Notes under the pieces: model-generated
What the model was told of the DNA's origin: nothing
What the model saw: only the letters and a program-made list of their open reading frames with translations
The model's database searches: none
Position numbers and translations under genes: made by a program
NCBI GenBank assembly: GCA_020345785.1
Contig: CP070771.1
Span: 848,905-858,256, forward strand
Direction: 5' to 3'
Source of the DNA: Desulfobacterales bacterium
GTDB lineage: Bacteria; Desulfobacterota; Desulfobacteria; Desulfobacterales; JAFDCJ01
DNA: 9,352 nucleotides
In this document: in pieces, positions 1-6,008 of the stretch
Layout: the number at the start of each line of letters is the position of its first letter
Position numbering within the stretch: the stretch's first letter is position 1

Positions 1-890
1 TTGGCCCCCTGTCCAAAGCCGCACATCAGAATCCGGTCGCCGGGTTTGGCCTGTTCCAGGGCCGAAATAAACATAATAAACGAGTGAGCGGCGCCTGTTT
101 CACCGCAGACTTCATGCATATTATCCACCAGTTTGTCAGGTCCGGCCCCGAGCCCCCGGGCAATTTTGCCATGATCGCCTTTAAAAAAGCACGGAAACAC
201 CAGCTTGTCGACGTCATCCATGGTAATCCCCAGTTTGTCGAAGAGGCCTTTGACGACCTGGGGGATGAAGGTGCCGTAGCCCGCATCCCTGGTCCAGCGT
301 TCTTCCCAGACATAATCGTACTTTTTGTCGGCACCCCGATAGTGGTCGACAAAATCAGCGGACAGGGAGTAAGAACCTTTGTACTCGGCAATCACATCGG
401 TATCCCCCACCAACAGCGAAGCCGCACCGTCGCCGAACCACATTTCATAAAAATAGGCGGTTTTCGTCTCCCGACGGTCGCTGGCCGTCACCAGAATGTT
501 ATGTTTCTCGCCGCTTAAAACAGATTCAAACGCCGTAATCAGCGCCGTGGTCGCCGCCTTTTGGGAAGCGGTGTAATCCGCCGTTAAAAATTCATCCCGC
601 AGATTCAGCGCCGCTGAAACAATTCCGGCATTTTGCCGGTCGGCAAACGGCAGCGTGGTGGAAGCCAGATACAGGGCATCCAAGTTTGTTTTGTCCATAC
701 CCTTGAGGCAGTCACGGGAGGCCGCCACCGCCATGGTGATTGCATCTTCATCCCAGTTGCACATGGACCGCTCGCCCTGGGCCACCATCATAATCGCCGG
801 TGCAAACCAGCCCATGGCCTGAAAAATGGCCATCCGATCCAACCTCAACCGCGGAATATATGCGCCGTAGGAAGTAATGCCGATCATCAT
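1..890 (-). CDS. HMG-CoA synthase-like (thiolase-fold) protein, 3' end cut by window edge
   Basis: This is a thiolase-superfamily protein most like archaeal-type 3-hydroxy-3-methylglutaryl-CoA synthase. 296 residues are visible and the C-terminus lies beyond position 1. Family marks are the N-terminal GITSYGAYIPRLRL, the WDEDAITMAVAASRDCL segment, GDGAASLLVGD near the middle, and KPGDRILMCGFGQGA at the edge. In my alignment from memory, the three catalytic residues of HMG-CoA synthase are all replaced: Glu by Thr78, Cys by Gln110 (in TASQKAATTAL) and His by Pro233 (in LVFPCFFKGD). A normal Claisen condensation is therefore unlikely, and it may be a non-condensing relative or an aldolase-like partner. 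Two adjacent ATGs (890 and 887) follow AAAGGAG; the second has the better spacing. It lies 293 bp downstream of the multifunctional enzyme gene on the same strand, suggesting a shared acyl-CoA pathway. The family is confident, the reaction is not. Confidence 0.85.
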   Translation of the reverse strand, partial: MMIGITSYGAYIPRLRLDRMAIFQAMGWFAPAIMMVAQGERSMCNWDEDAITMAVAASRDCLKGMDKTNLDALYLASTTLPFADRQNAGIVSAALNLRDEFLTADYTASQKAATTALITAFESVLSGEKHNILVTASDRRETKTAYFYEMWFGDGAASLLVGDTDVIAEYKGSYSLSADFVDHYRGADKKYDYVWEERWTRDAGYGTFIPQVVKGLFDKLGITMDDVDKLVFPCFFKGDHGKIARGLGAGPDKLVDNMHEVCGETGAAHSFIMFISALEQAKPGDRILMCGFGQGA

Positions 891-965
891 ATTTCTCCTT
901 TAGAAAATGGATTTGATGCAACGTTTTCTAAGAGTCCATGAAAAGGCAAGGATTATCCACGCTTC

Positions 966-1140
966 AAATTCGAAGCACGAAATTCGAAACAAATTCAAAA
1001 TTCTAATTTTCTAATGTTCAAAACATTTAGAAGCAATTTTATCTTTAAGATTCCATTCATTAATAATCGTTTGGATTTTCGGTCATTGGGTATTTCCGCC
1101 GAAGGCGGATTTCGAGTTTTGAGATTCGAATTTCGAATTT
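966..1140. repeat. AT-rich element bounded by inverted AAATTCGAA repeats
   Basis: Two copies of AAATTCGAA at 966-974 and 980-988 face two inverted copies (TTCGAATTT) at 1125-1133 and 1132-1140. The interior is AT-rich and non-coding. The layout resembles a small non-autonomous palindromic element or a degenerate intergenic repeat. No target-site duplication or transposase end was recognised. The copies themselves are read directly; the mobile interpretation is inference. Confidence 0.55.
1095..1109. repeat. Short GC-rich hairpin
   Basis: TCCGCC and GGCGGA form a 6-bp perfect stem around a 3-nt loop inside AT-rich DNA, 75 bp downstream of the multifunctional enzyme stop codon. No U-tract follows on either strand, so it is not a standard intrinsic terminator. 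It could pause RNA polymerase or protect an mRNA end. Confidence 0.4.
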
Positions 1141-1183
1141 ATAGGATATCCTCTCTCAACGTCAAAATAACGGTTTATTAATT

Positions 1184-3295
1184 TCATTTAAATTTAAAGA
1201 GTTTTTCTATCAGCTGTGACTTCATGATGTCGCCTTCGATTTTAAGCTTGCCCGAGGTGTAAGCCTGCATGGCCGGCAGTTTGCCGTTCATCAGGTCGAG
1301 AAAATCCGCATCACCCATTTTCAGGGTACAGCTGGGTTTTTCGTGGGCCCCGGCCTCTACCCGGCAGCTGCCGTCTTTGATGATGCTGAACCACTCGCCG
1401 CCGTTGGCGCCGGAGATATTGAATTGAAACACAACGTCCACCCCGGCACCGGCATCCGCCACAAAGGCCCCCGGCATGGCATCAAAGACGTCGGCGGCCG
1501 CCGCAAATCCCCCGCCGGTTTTGGCTGCATCTTCCGTCGGTTGGGTAAATGCCGTCAACAGGTCTCCGATTTGCTCGGTCACGTTCTGATATTCTCTGGC
1601 TTTCTTCAATGAAGCTATCTTTTCCCATTGTCCCAGAAGCTGCTCCGGTGAGGGAGTCTCCTTGCCGTTTCCAACAACCGCTCCCGGGCCGGTGACAATC
1701 GCGGCCCGGTTAATACAACCCATGCCGACATTATAGATATTGCCGCTCACCGGGCATTGCTCCGAGACCAGATACAATGCCATGGGCGCCACCAGCTCCG
1801 GTTTTAATTTATCCAGAAAATCCGGCGGTAAAATATCTTCGGTCAGACGCGAGGCGGCCACCGGCGCAATGGTGTTGACCTTGATATTGTATTTCGCTCC
1901 CTCCAGCTTGAGTGTATTCATCAGTCCCACCACGCCCATCTTGGCGGCCGTATAGTTGGTCTGGCCGAAGTTGCCGTAAAGACCGGCAGCCGAGGTCGTC
2001 ATCAGAATACGACCGTAGCCCTTCTCCTTCATGACGGCAAAGGCCGGACGCGACACATGGTAGGCGCCGTTTAGATGCACATCCAGCACGATTTGCCAGT
2101 TTTCAGGCTCCATCTTCAAAAAGCTTTTGTCACGCAGGATGCCGGCATTGTTGATCACAATGTCTACGCTGCCGAAGGCCTCCAGGGCAGTTTTGACAAT
2201 GTTTTCACCGCCCTCGGCCGTGGCCACACTGTCGTAATTGGCCACGGCTTGGCCGCCCAGCGCCTTGATTTCATCGACGACCTTGTCGGCCGGCCCCTGC
2301 GATCCCCCTCCGGAGCCATCCCGCGCGCCACCCAGATCATTGACCACGACTTTGGCGCCCCGTTTCGCCAGTTCCAGAGCATAGACACGGCCAAGCCCTG
2401 CCCCGGCGCCGGTAACGATCGCCACCCGATCGTCAAAACGAATTTCTTCTTTGGGAATGTCGCCGTACTCAAAAATGCCGTTGTCGATCACCACCTCTTT
2501 GGTTTCGACGTTTATCACCTTCCATACCGCTTTTCCTTCCGCAGTTTTCCAGATGACTGTTTTGATCGGCATTCCGGGATACAAGGGTCGTTTAAACCGG
2601 CAGTCGAGGCGCCTGGCTTTTTCCGGCTCTCCGGGGACGAAACTGTCAATCAGGGCCCGGCAGGCATATCCGTGGGTGCACAATCCATGCATGATGGGTT
2701 TTTCAAACCCTGACATTTCGGCAAACTCCTGGTCGACATGGAGCTGAAAGACATCGCCGGAAAGCCTGTATATCAAGGGTTGATTTTCACCGGGTTTTCC
2801 TTCGACCACGAAATCCGGGTCCCGATCCGGAAAATCAACCTCTTTGGCCGGCGCATTCTCGCCGCCAAAACCGCCGTCCAGGCGTGCAAAGACAGTGACA
2901 ACGCTGGTGAACAATTTCTTTCCGTTGGAGTGAAAGGTTTCAAACTCGGCCACCACCAGAGCGCCTTTTTCCCGGCCCTTGTCATAATAATGCGTAATTT
3001 TACCCTCGGTTGTCAGCGTGCCTTCCGAAGGGATGGGGTTGTGAAAGATGAGTTCCTGCTCACCGTGAAGGACTCCGGCCAGGTTGAGATTGCTGGAAGC
3101 CGCCAGCTGGGGCATAAAATCGTACATCGTGGTGATGCCGAAGCTGGGTATGACCTTCAGGTTTTTTTCATAACAGTAGTCCAGATCGCTAAACCCCGCC
3201 CCGACGCCAAGGGCATAGAGGACGACGTCTTTCCAATTGTATTCCTTGGTGAACGGACCGATCTGTTTACCGATCGCATCAAGGTTGAGCGCCAT
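1184..3295 (-). CDS. MFE-2-like multifunctional beta-oxidation protein: hydratase 2 (MaoC), SDR dehydrogenase, SCP2
   Basis: A 703-residue three-domain protein expected to hydrate trans-2-enoyl-CoA to (3R)-hydroxyacyl-CoA, oxidise it with NAD+ to 3-ketoacyl-CoA, and bind lipid acyl chains. Residues about 1-285 are a double hot-dog hydratase 2 domain with SGDVFQLHVD (Asp181, His186) and HGLCTHG (203-209). Residues about 288-540 are a short-chain dehydrogenase: TGAGAGLG (295-302), NNAG (382-385), Asn409, Ser435, Tyr448 and Lys452, so the catalytic tetrad is intact. Residues about 603-703 are an SCP2 sterol-carrier domain ending KLFKFK, with no peroxisomal signal. Eukaryotic MFE-2 has the order SDR-hydratase-SCP2; here the first two are swapped. 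Asn of the usual GDxNPLH motif is Phe183. The ATG at 3295 has GGGAGG seven bases upstream. Probably cytoplasmic. The domains are confident; the substrate (fatty, branched or sterol side chain) is open. Confidence 0.93.
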   Translation of the reverse strand: MALNLDAIGKQIGPFTKEYNWKDVVLYALGVGAGFSDLDYCYEKNLKVIPSFGITTMYDFMPQLAASSNLNLAGVLHGEQELIFHNPIPSEGTLTTEGKITHYYDKGREKGALVVAEFETFHSNGKKLFTSVVTVFARLDGGFGGENAPAKEVDFPDRDPDFVVEGKPGENQPLIYRLSGDVFQLHVDQEFAEMSGFEKPIMHGLCTHGYACRALIDSFVPGEPEKARRLDCRFKRPLYPGMPIKTVIWKTAEGKAVWKVINVETKEVVIDNGIFEYGDIPKEEIRFDDRVAIVTGAGAGLGRVYALELAKRGAKVVVNDLGGARDGSGGGSQGPADKVVDEIKALGGQAVANYDSVATAEGGENIVKTALEAFGSVDIVINNAGILRDKSFLKMEPENWQIVLDVHLNGAYHVSRPAFAVMKEKGYGRILMTTSAAGLYGNFGQTNYTAAKMGVVGLMNTLKLEGAKYNIKVNTIAPVAASRLTEDILPPDFLDKLKPELVAPMALYLVSEQCPVSGNIYNVGMGCINRAAIVTGPGAVVGNGKETPSPEQLLGQWEKIASLKKAREYQNVTEQIGDLLTAFTQPTEDAAKTGGGFAAAADVFDAMPGAFVADAGAGVDVVFQFNISGANGGEWFSIIKDGSCRVEAGAHEKPSCTLKMGDADFLDLMNGKLPAMQAYTSGKLKIEGDIMKSQLIEKLFKFK

Positions 3296-3491
3296 GTTGT
3301 TTCCTCCCTTTGTTCAGTCTTAATTGTGATTTCCGTAAATTTTAATTAATTTTTTTTTCATCACGAAAACACGAAATCTGGAAAGCACGAAATTATACTG
3401 TCTCTTTTTCGAGCTTTCGTCCTTTCGTGCTTTCGTGATTAAAATTGGTCCTTTTTGAGTTCCCGATAAAACTGTGACGCTATCGGTTCCC
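3296..3491. other. Intergenic region between tetR-type gene and MFE-2-like gene
   Basis: A 196-bp non-coding gap on the downstream side of the regulator. It contains a 17-bp inverted repeat of CACGAAA-type sequence (3360-3439), a run of nine T (3350-3358) and a strong ribosome binding site for the MFE-2-like gene. A TATAAT on the minus strand (3392-3397) lies in the loop of the repeat but has no credible -35 partner. Whether the enzyme gene has its own promoter or is read from the regulator promoter cannot be decided here. Confidence 0.5.
3360..3439. repeat. CACGAAA-type palindromic repeat
   Basis: The 17-nt arm ATCACGAAAACACGAAA (3360-3376) matches the inverted arm at 3423-3439 with one mismatch, around a 46-nt loop that carries further CACGAAA and TTTCGT units. 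Such CACGAAA-rich palindromes recur between genes in several anaerobic bacterial genomes, as I recall. On the minus strand the repeat is followed by A, not T, so it is not a standard terminator for the regulator gene. Confidence 0.6.
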
Positions 3492-4121
3492 TTATTTGTT
3501 TTCCGAAGTAAACGCCGGCACCAGGATAAATTTCAGGGTTTCTTTCACCACCCGCATATAATTTTCATGATCGGTATCCAGCATGGGCCTGAAAAAATTT
3601 TCACCGGAAATGAAATTCAACACGGTGTTCCAAACGGCCAGAATCCTTGCTTTCGCGTGGATCGAAACATTCGCTTTATCCCTTGAAAGGCCCATGGCAA
3701 AAGCGATGTTGGATACATATTTAGACATCCTGATATCAAGGGTGACACCGTGACGGGTTTTGTTAAAATAGCCAAAAAGTATTAAATTTGAGACCTCCGG
3801 ATGGGAGAAGAGGTAATCACACATCATGTCGATTGCGATTTCAAGACGGTTGGTCAGCGACAGGCCGCTGACATTCTTCTCCACTTCATTTAACTTTTGC
3901 TGGACCTCATCGCTGATTTCCATGATCACCGCTTCATACAGGTCCTGTTTCTCACCCCAGTGATAATAGAGGGTTGAAATGTCGATGCCCACATCCTTGG
4001 CGATCATCCGGGTAGTGGTATCGTTGTAGCCGTACTCTCCGAATATCCGGCGCGCAGATGTGAGGATTCTGGCTTTCATTGAAGTGGGATCGTTGCGAGC
4101 CCTTTCAAGACGCGAAGGCAT
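3492..4121 (-). CDS. TetR/AcrR-family transcriptional regulator
   Basis: A 209-residue TetR-family repressor. The N-terminal helix-turn-helix domain begins KARILTSARRIFGEYGYNDTTTRMIAKDVGIDISTLYYHWGEKQDLYEAV, a textbook TetR DNA-binding pattern with the recognition helix ending in LYYHWGEK. The C-terminal half is helical and divergent, as expected of a ligand-binding and dimer domain, and does not name the ligand. I chose the ATG at 4121 because AAAGGA lies nine bases upstream; an in-frame TTG at 4151 would add ten residues but has no ribosome binding site. A promoter and a palindrome over the start site lie upstream, which suggests autoregulation. The gene precedes the MFE-2-like gene on the same strand by 196 bp, so control of acyl-CoA metabolism by an acyl-CoA ligand is a reasonable inference (compare FadR-like TetR proteins). 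Confidence 0.93.
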   Translation of the reverse strand: MPSRLERARNDPTSMKARILTSARRIFGEYGYNDTTTRMIAKDVGIDISTLYYHWGEKQDLYEAVIMEISDEVQQKLNEVEKNVSGLSLTNRLEIAIDMMCDYLFSHPEVSNLILFGYFNKTRHGVTLDIRMSKYVSNIAFAMGLSRDKANVSIHAKARILAVWNTVLNFISGENFFRPMLDTDHENYMRVVKETLKFILVPAFTSENK

Positions 4122-4181
4122 AGATGATTTTCCTTTAAAATCGCTTGCCAATTTTTCAATACATTATTTCAAACAAATGTT

Positions 4182-4197
4182 TCCATCAATTGATGGA
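4182..4197. promoter_or_regulatory. Candidate TetR-type operator, perfect 16-bp palindrome
   Basis: TCCATCAATTGATGGA reads the same on both strands. It begins six bases downstream of the likely -10 box of the regulator gene, so it covers the expected transcription start and the first transcribed bases. Its size, symmetry and position fit an autorepression operator for the adjacent TetR-family protein. Binding itself is inference. Confidence 0.6.
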
Positions 4198-4202
4198 TAA
4201 AG

Positions 4203-4229
4203 ATTATCTTTTCTGTAAACTGATGTCAA
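4203..4229 (-). promoter_or_regulatory. Sigma-70-type promoter for the TetR-family gene
   Basis: On the minus strand a perfect TTGACA (-35, 4229-4224) is followed after 15 bases by GATAAT (-10, 4208-4203, five of six matches). The 15-base spacing is shorter than the usual 16-18. Transcription would start near 4196, giving a leader of about 75 bases before the ATG at 4121. Confidence 0.55.
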
Positions 4230-4389
4230 GCCTGAATTTAGGGCTTCGCCTCGATTGGAATATTGAATTGGGCCAACCGAGCATGCGGGTGTTTTTAATT
4301 AAATAGTTTCCCCATTCTTACTCTATTTATCCTCTATTCAATCTTTAGTTATTCACTCACTCAATCAATAGGTCCTCGATACTTTAAAC

Positions 4390-4413
4390 TTGACAGGGAT
4401 TTATCGGTATAGT
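4390..4413 (+). promoter_or_regulatory. Possible promoter for the dipeptidase gene (weak)
   Basis: TTGACA at 4390-4395 and TATAGT at 4408-4413 are both good single boxes, but only 12 bases separate them, too few for a normal sigma-70 promoter. One box may be used with a poorer partner: TATAGT with TAAACT at 17 bases upstream, for instance. The region is plausible; the exact pair is not settled. Confidence 0.3.
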
Positions 4414-4478
4414 AGCGAACAGTGTTACTTTCATTTCCATTAAACAGCCACCCAACGTACCCTGAAGGAGGTTTGCAC

Positions 4479-5486
4479 ATGGACAAAGCCCACCAATTGC
4501 ACAAAGAATCTATTGTTATCGATGCAACCTGCCCTCTGGCCAGCTTTAGGGACTACTGGCAAAATTATATCCAGGGCGGAGCAACGGCCATAGCCCCAAC
4601 GGTCAATCGACCACCGGAACTTCTGCGAGACTCCATGCGTCGCGTGGGTATCTGGCTGGAAGCGCTTCGCAAGAATGAAGATCGAATGATCCAAGTCACA
4701 TCTGTTGAGGACATTTACCGGGCTAAAAAAGAAAACAAGCTGGGCATCATCTTCCATTTCCAAGGCACGACGCCTTTTGAAACGGACCTGAACAACATCG
4801 AGATATATTATCGTCTCGGTGTTCGAATGGTCCAATTGACCTACAATGTCAAAGATTTCGTCGGAGACGGATGTGCCGAGCGGACCAACTGCGGCTTGAG
4901 CGAATTCGGACTCAGGGTGATCGCCGAGCTGGACCGGCTGGGCATCGTCATCGATTGTTCTCACACCGGTTACCAGACTACCTTGGAGGCAATTGAGGCC
5001 TCCAGGAACCCGGTCATCATATCCCACGGCAACGCCCGTGCTGTCTGCGACAACAAACGCAACCTGCCGGACGATGTCATAAAGGCCGTGGCCAAAAACG
5101 GCGGCGTGATGGGACTCAACGGCTACCCGGACTTCGTTTCGGAGGAGAAGCCGCGCACCCTGGACAAACTCATCGATCATGCCGAATATTATGCCAAATT
5201 GGTCGGGATTGAACACATCTCAGTCGGCATCGATTATTATGAGGGACAAGCCGGAGTAGCTTCCGACGAGGAGGCCATGGCCCTTTACAACAAGTTCGTT
5301 GAGGCCGGCATATGGAATCCGCGCGAGTATAGCCCGCCGCCCTTTCTATACCCAGAAGGGATTGAAATGCCGGAGAAGCTCGGTAATTTAACGGCCGGCC
5401 TGCTCAGGCGTGGATTCGGCGAAGAAGACGTTAAAAAAATAATGGGGCTTAATCTCATCAGGGTATTCAAGGAAGTGTGGAAGTAA
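4479..5486 (+). CDS. Membrane dipeptidase (peptidase M19) family protein, cytoplasmic
   Basis: A 335-residue amidohydrolase-fold protein of the renal dipeptidase (M19) family, expected to hydrolyse dipeptides or a related amide. Visible marks are IDCSHTGYQTTLEAIE (His162), PVIISHGNARAVCDNKRNL (His183, Arg194), HISVGIDYYEG (Asp252) and the C-terminal GLNLIRVFKEVW. The classical N-terminal HxD metal motif (VIDGHNDL) is VIDATCPL here, with Thr17 and Pro19 at the ligand positions, and the bridging Glu is Gln95 in HFQGTTPFE. From memory, an M19 subfamily beside peptide ABC transporters shares these changes, so this may be a one-metal or altered-substrate branch. There is no signal peptide. I chose ATG 4479 because AAGGAGG lies seven bases upstream; a GTG at 4422 lacks this. 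A peptide importer follows on the same strand after 522 bp. Confidence 0.85.
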   Translation: MDKAHQLHKESIVIDATCPLASFRDYWQNYIQGGATAIAPTVNRPPELLRDSMRRVGIWLEALRKNEDRMIQVTSVEDIYRAKKENKLGIIFHFQGTTPFETDLNNIEIYYRLGVRMVQLTYNVKDFVGDGCAERTNCGLSEFGLRVIAELDRLGIVIDCSHTGYQTTLEAIEASRNPVIISHGNARAVCDNKRNLPDDVIKAVAKNGGVMGLNGYPDFVSEEKPRTLDKLIDHAEYYAKLVGIEHISVGIDYYEGQAGVASDEEAMALYNKFVEAGIWNPREYSPPPFLYPEGIEMPEKLGNLTAGLLRRGFGEEDVKKIMGLNLIRVFKEVWK

Positions 5487-5574
5487 AAGAGACCTTAAGT
5501 CATTAGTTGAGCCGTCACTCTCGTATGAAACTTCATGAAATTCAATGTCATTTTTAGGTTGAAGTTAATGCCTG

Positions 5575-5647
5575 GTGGGAGTGGTTTTTAACTACGATGA
5601 CAGATTTTTGCCCGGTCGAGTGAATCGCGGTTAGAAACCGCTCCCAC
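5575..5647. repeat. REP-like inverted pair (GTGGGAGnGGTTT units)
   Basis: The 24-nt unit at 5575-5598 matches the reverse complement of 5624-5647 at 20 of 24 positions, with a 25-nt spacer. The right unit contains its own hairpin (GCGGTT-AGA-AACCGC). Such GGGAGCGGTTTCTAACC units recur in deltaproteobacterial genomes, as I recall. It may act as an mRNA-stabilising or terminating structure after the dipeptidase gene. Confidence 0.6.
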
Positions 5648-5696
5648 AACATCTCAAAAACTGTTTTCAGGTTTCAAAGAAATCTTTCGTCCCCCC

Positions 5697-5713
5697 CTTT
5701 TTAAAAGGGGAGT
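5697..5713. repeat. CCCCTTTT/AAAAGGGG palindrome, 17 nt including the centre
   Basis: Runs of C and T (CCCCTTTT) are followed by a single centre base and AAAAGGGG, giving two 8-bp arms, with a further GGGG nearby at 5717-5721. A C-rich T-rich palindrome of this kind is a common dispersed intergenic repeat. No terminator U-tract follows. Confidence 0.5.
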
Positions 5714-5924
5714 TAGAGGGGATTTCGTCTTCGATCAAACCGGCTCATCTGATCGGTCCGGGCCGGTTCGGTCACCATCATGTCCGCATTACGCCAATCG
5801 GATGCACCGGAAGGTTGGGATCGCTGGTTACAGAGGCTCCGATTTCGGATTCCCCGCTGATCGAAAACGAGCCGTTTCATTTTGAACTTTGCGGACATTA
5901 CCGCTACGGAGCGCTTTTAAGAAA

Positions 5925-5948
5925 GCGGGGCCATACTCAGGGCCCCGC
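5925..5948. repeat. GC-rich hairpin upstream of the ABC importer
   Basis: GCGGGGCC (5925-5932) and GGCCCCGC (5941-5948) form a perfect 8-bp stem with an 8-nt loop, ending 60 bp before the binding-protein ATG. The plus strand continues GTTGGCAAGAG without a U-tract, so it is not a classical terminator. If transcribed, it would sit in the leader and could affect readthrough or mRNA stability. Confidence 0.5.
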
Positions 5949-6008
5949 GTTGGCAAGAGAACATTGACAAATAAATGATGAACTAAATCCAAGAATTTGG
6001 GGGGTCAC

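Larger units (their letters stand above)
891..1183. other. Intergenic region, AT-rich, repeat-bearing
   Basis: This gap separates the multifunctional enzyme gene from the HMG-CoA-synthase-like gene. I see no coding region. It holds the AAATTCGAA inverted-repeat element (966-1140), a small hairpin (1095-1109) and the ribosome binding site of the downstream gene (AAAGGAG just before 890). I found no convincing promoter or U-tract terminator, so the two genes may be co-transcribed through the repeat. Confidence 0.6.
4122..4478. other. Divergent intergenic control region
   Basis: This 357-bp gap separates the minus-strand regulator from the plus-strand dipeptidase gene. It holds the regulator promoter (4203-4229), a perfect palindrome (4182-4197), a possible plus-strand promoter (around 4390-4413) and the dipeptidase ribosome binding site. 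The stretch 4231-4380 is AT-rich and I see no gene or clear structure in it. Confidence 0.6.
5487..6008. other. Repeat-rich intergenic region upstream of the ABC importer
   Basis: A 522-bp gap with no credible gene. It carries an inverted REP-like pair (5575-5647), a CCCCTTTT/AAAAGGGG palindrome (5697-5713), an 8-bp inverted pair ATGTCCGC at 5780-5787 and 5891-5898, a strong GC hairpin (5925-5948), and an isolated TTGACA at 5964-5969 without a good -10. A 61-codon minus-strand open frame at 5713-5898 resembles no protein I know. Confidence 0.6.

Noticed and set aside
84..518. Plus-strand open frame of 144 codons
   Set aside because: It is antisense to the HMG-CoA-synthase-like gene, whose minus-strand frame gives clear family motifs throughout; the plus-strand product resembles nothing.
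2075..2713. Plus-strand open frame of 212 codons
   Set aside because: It is opposite the hydratase and SDR domains of the MFE-2-like protein. Its length reflects GC-biased codons on the other strand.
3350..3439. Hairpin plus T-run as an intrinsic terminator for the regulator gene
   Set aside because: The T-run is on the plus strand before the hairpin; the minus-strand transcript would read A after the stem, so the required U-tract is absent.
4122..4151. Upstream TTG start for the TetR-family protein
   Set aside because: No ribosome binding site precedes it, whereas ATG 4121 has AAAGGA at a suitable distance and keeps the whole DNA-binding domain.
4422..4478. GTG start adding 19 residues to the dipeptidase homologue
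   Set aside because: The extension contains the AAGGAGG ribosome binding site itself and has no signal-peptide character.
4440..5216. Minus-strand open frame of 258 codons
   Set aside because: It is antisense to the M19 family gene, with no recognisable domain and no ribosome binding site.
5713..5898. 61-codon minus-strand open frame in the intergenic gap
   Set aside because: The composition is Arg/Ser-rich without any known motif, it starts within a repeat-rich stretch, and nothing supports translation.
5964..5969. TTGACA as -35 box for the importer operon
   Set aside because: No acceptable -10 box lies 15-19 bases downstream, and transcription would start within about 15 bases of the ATG.
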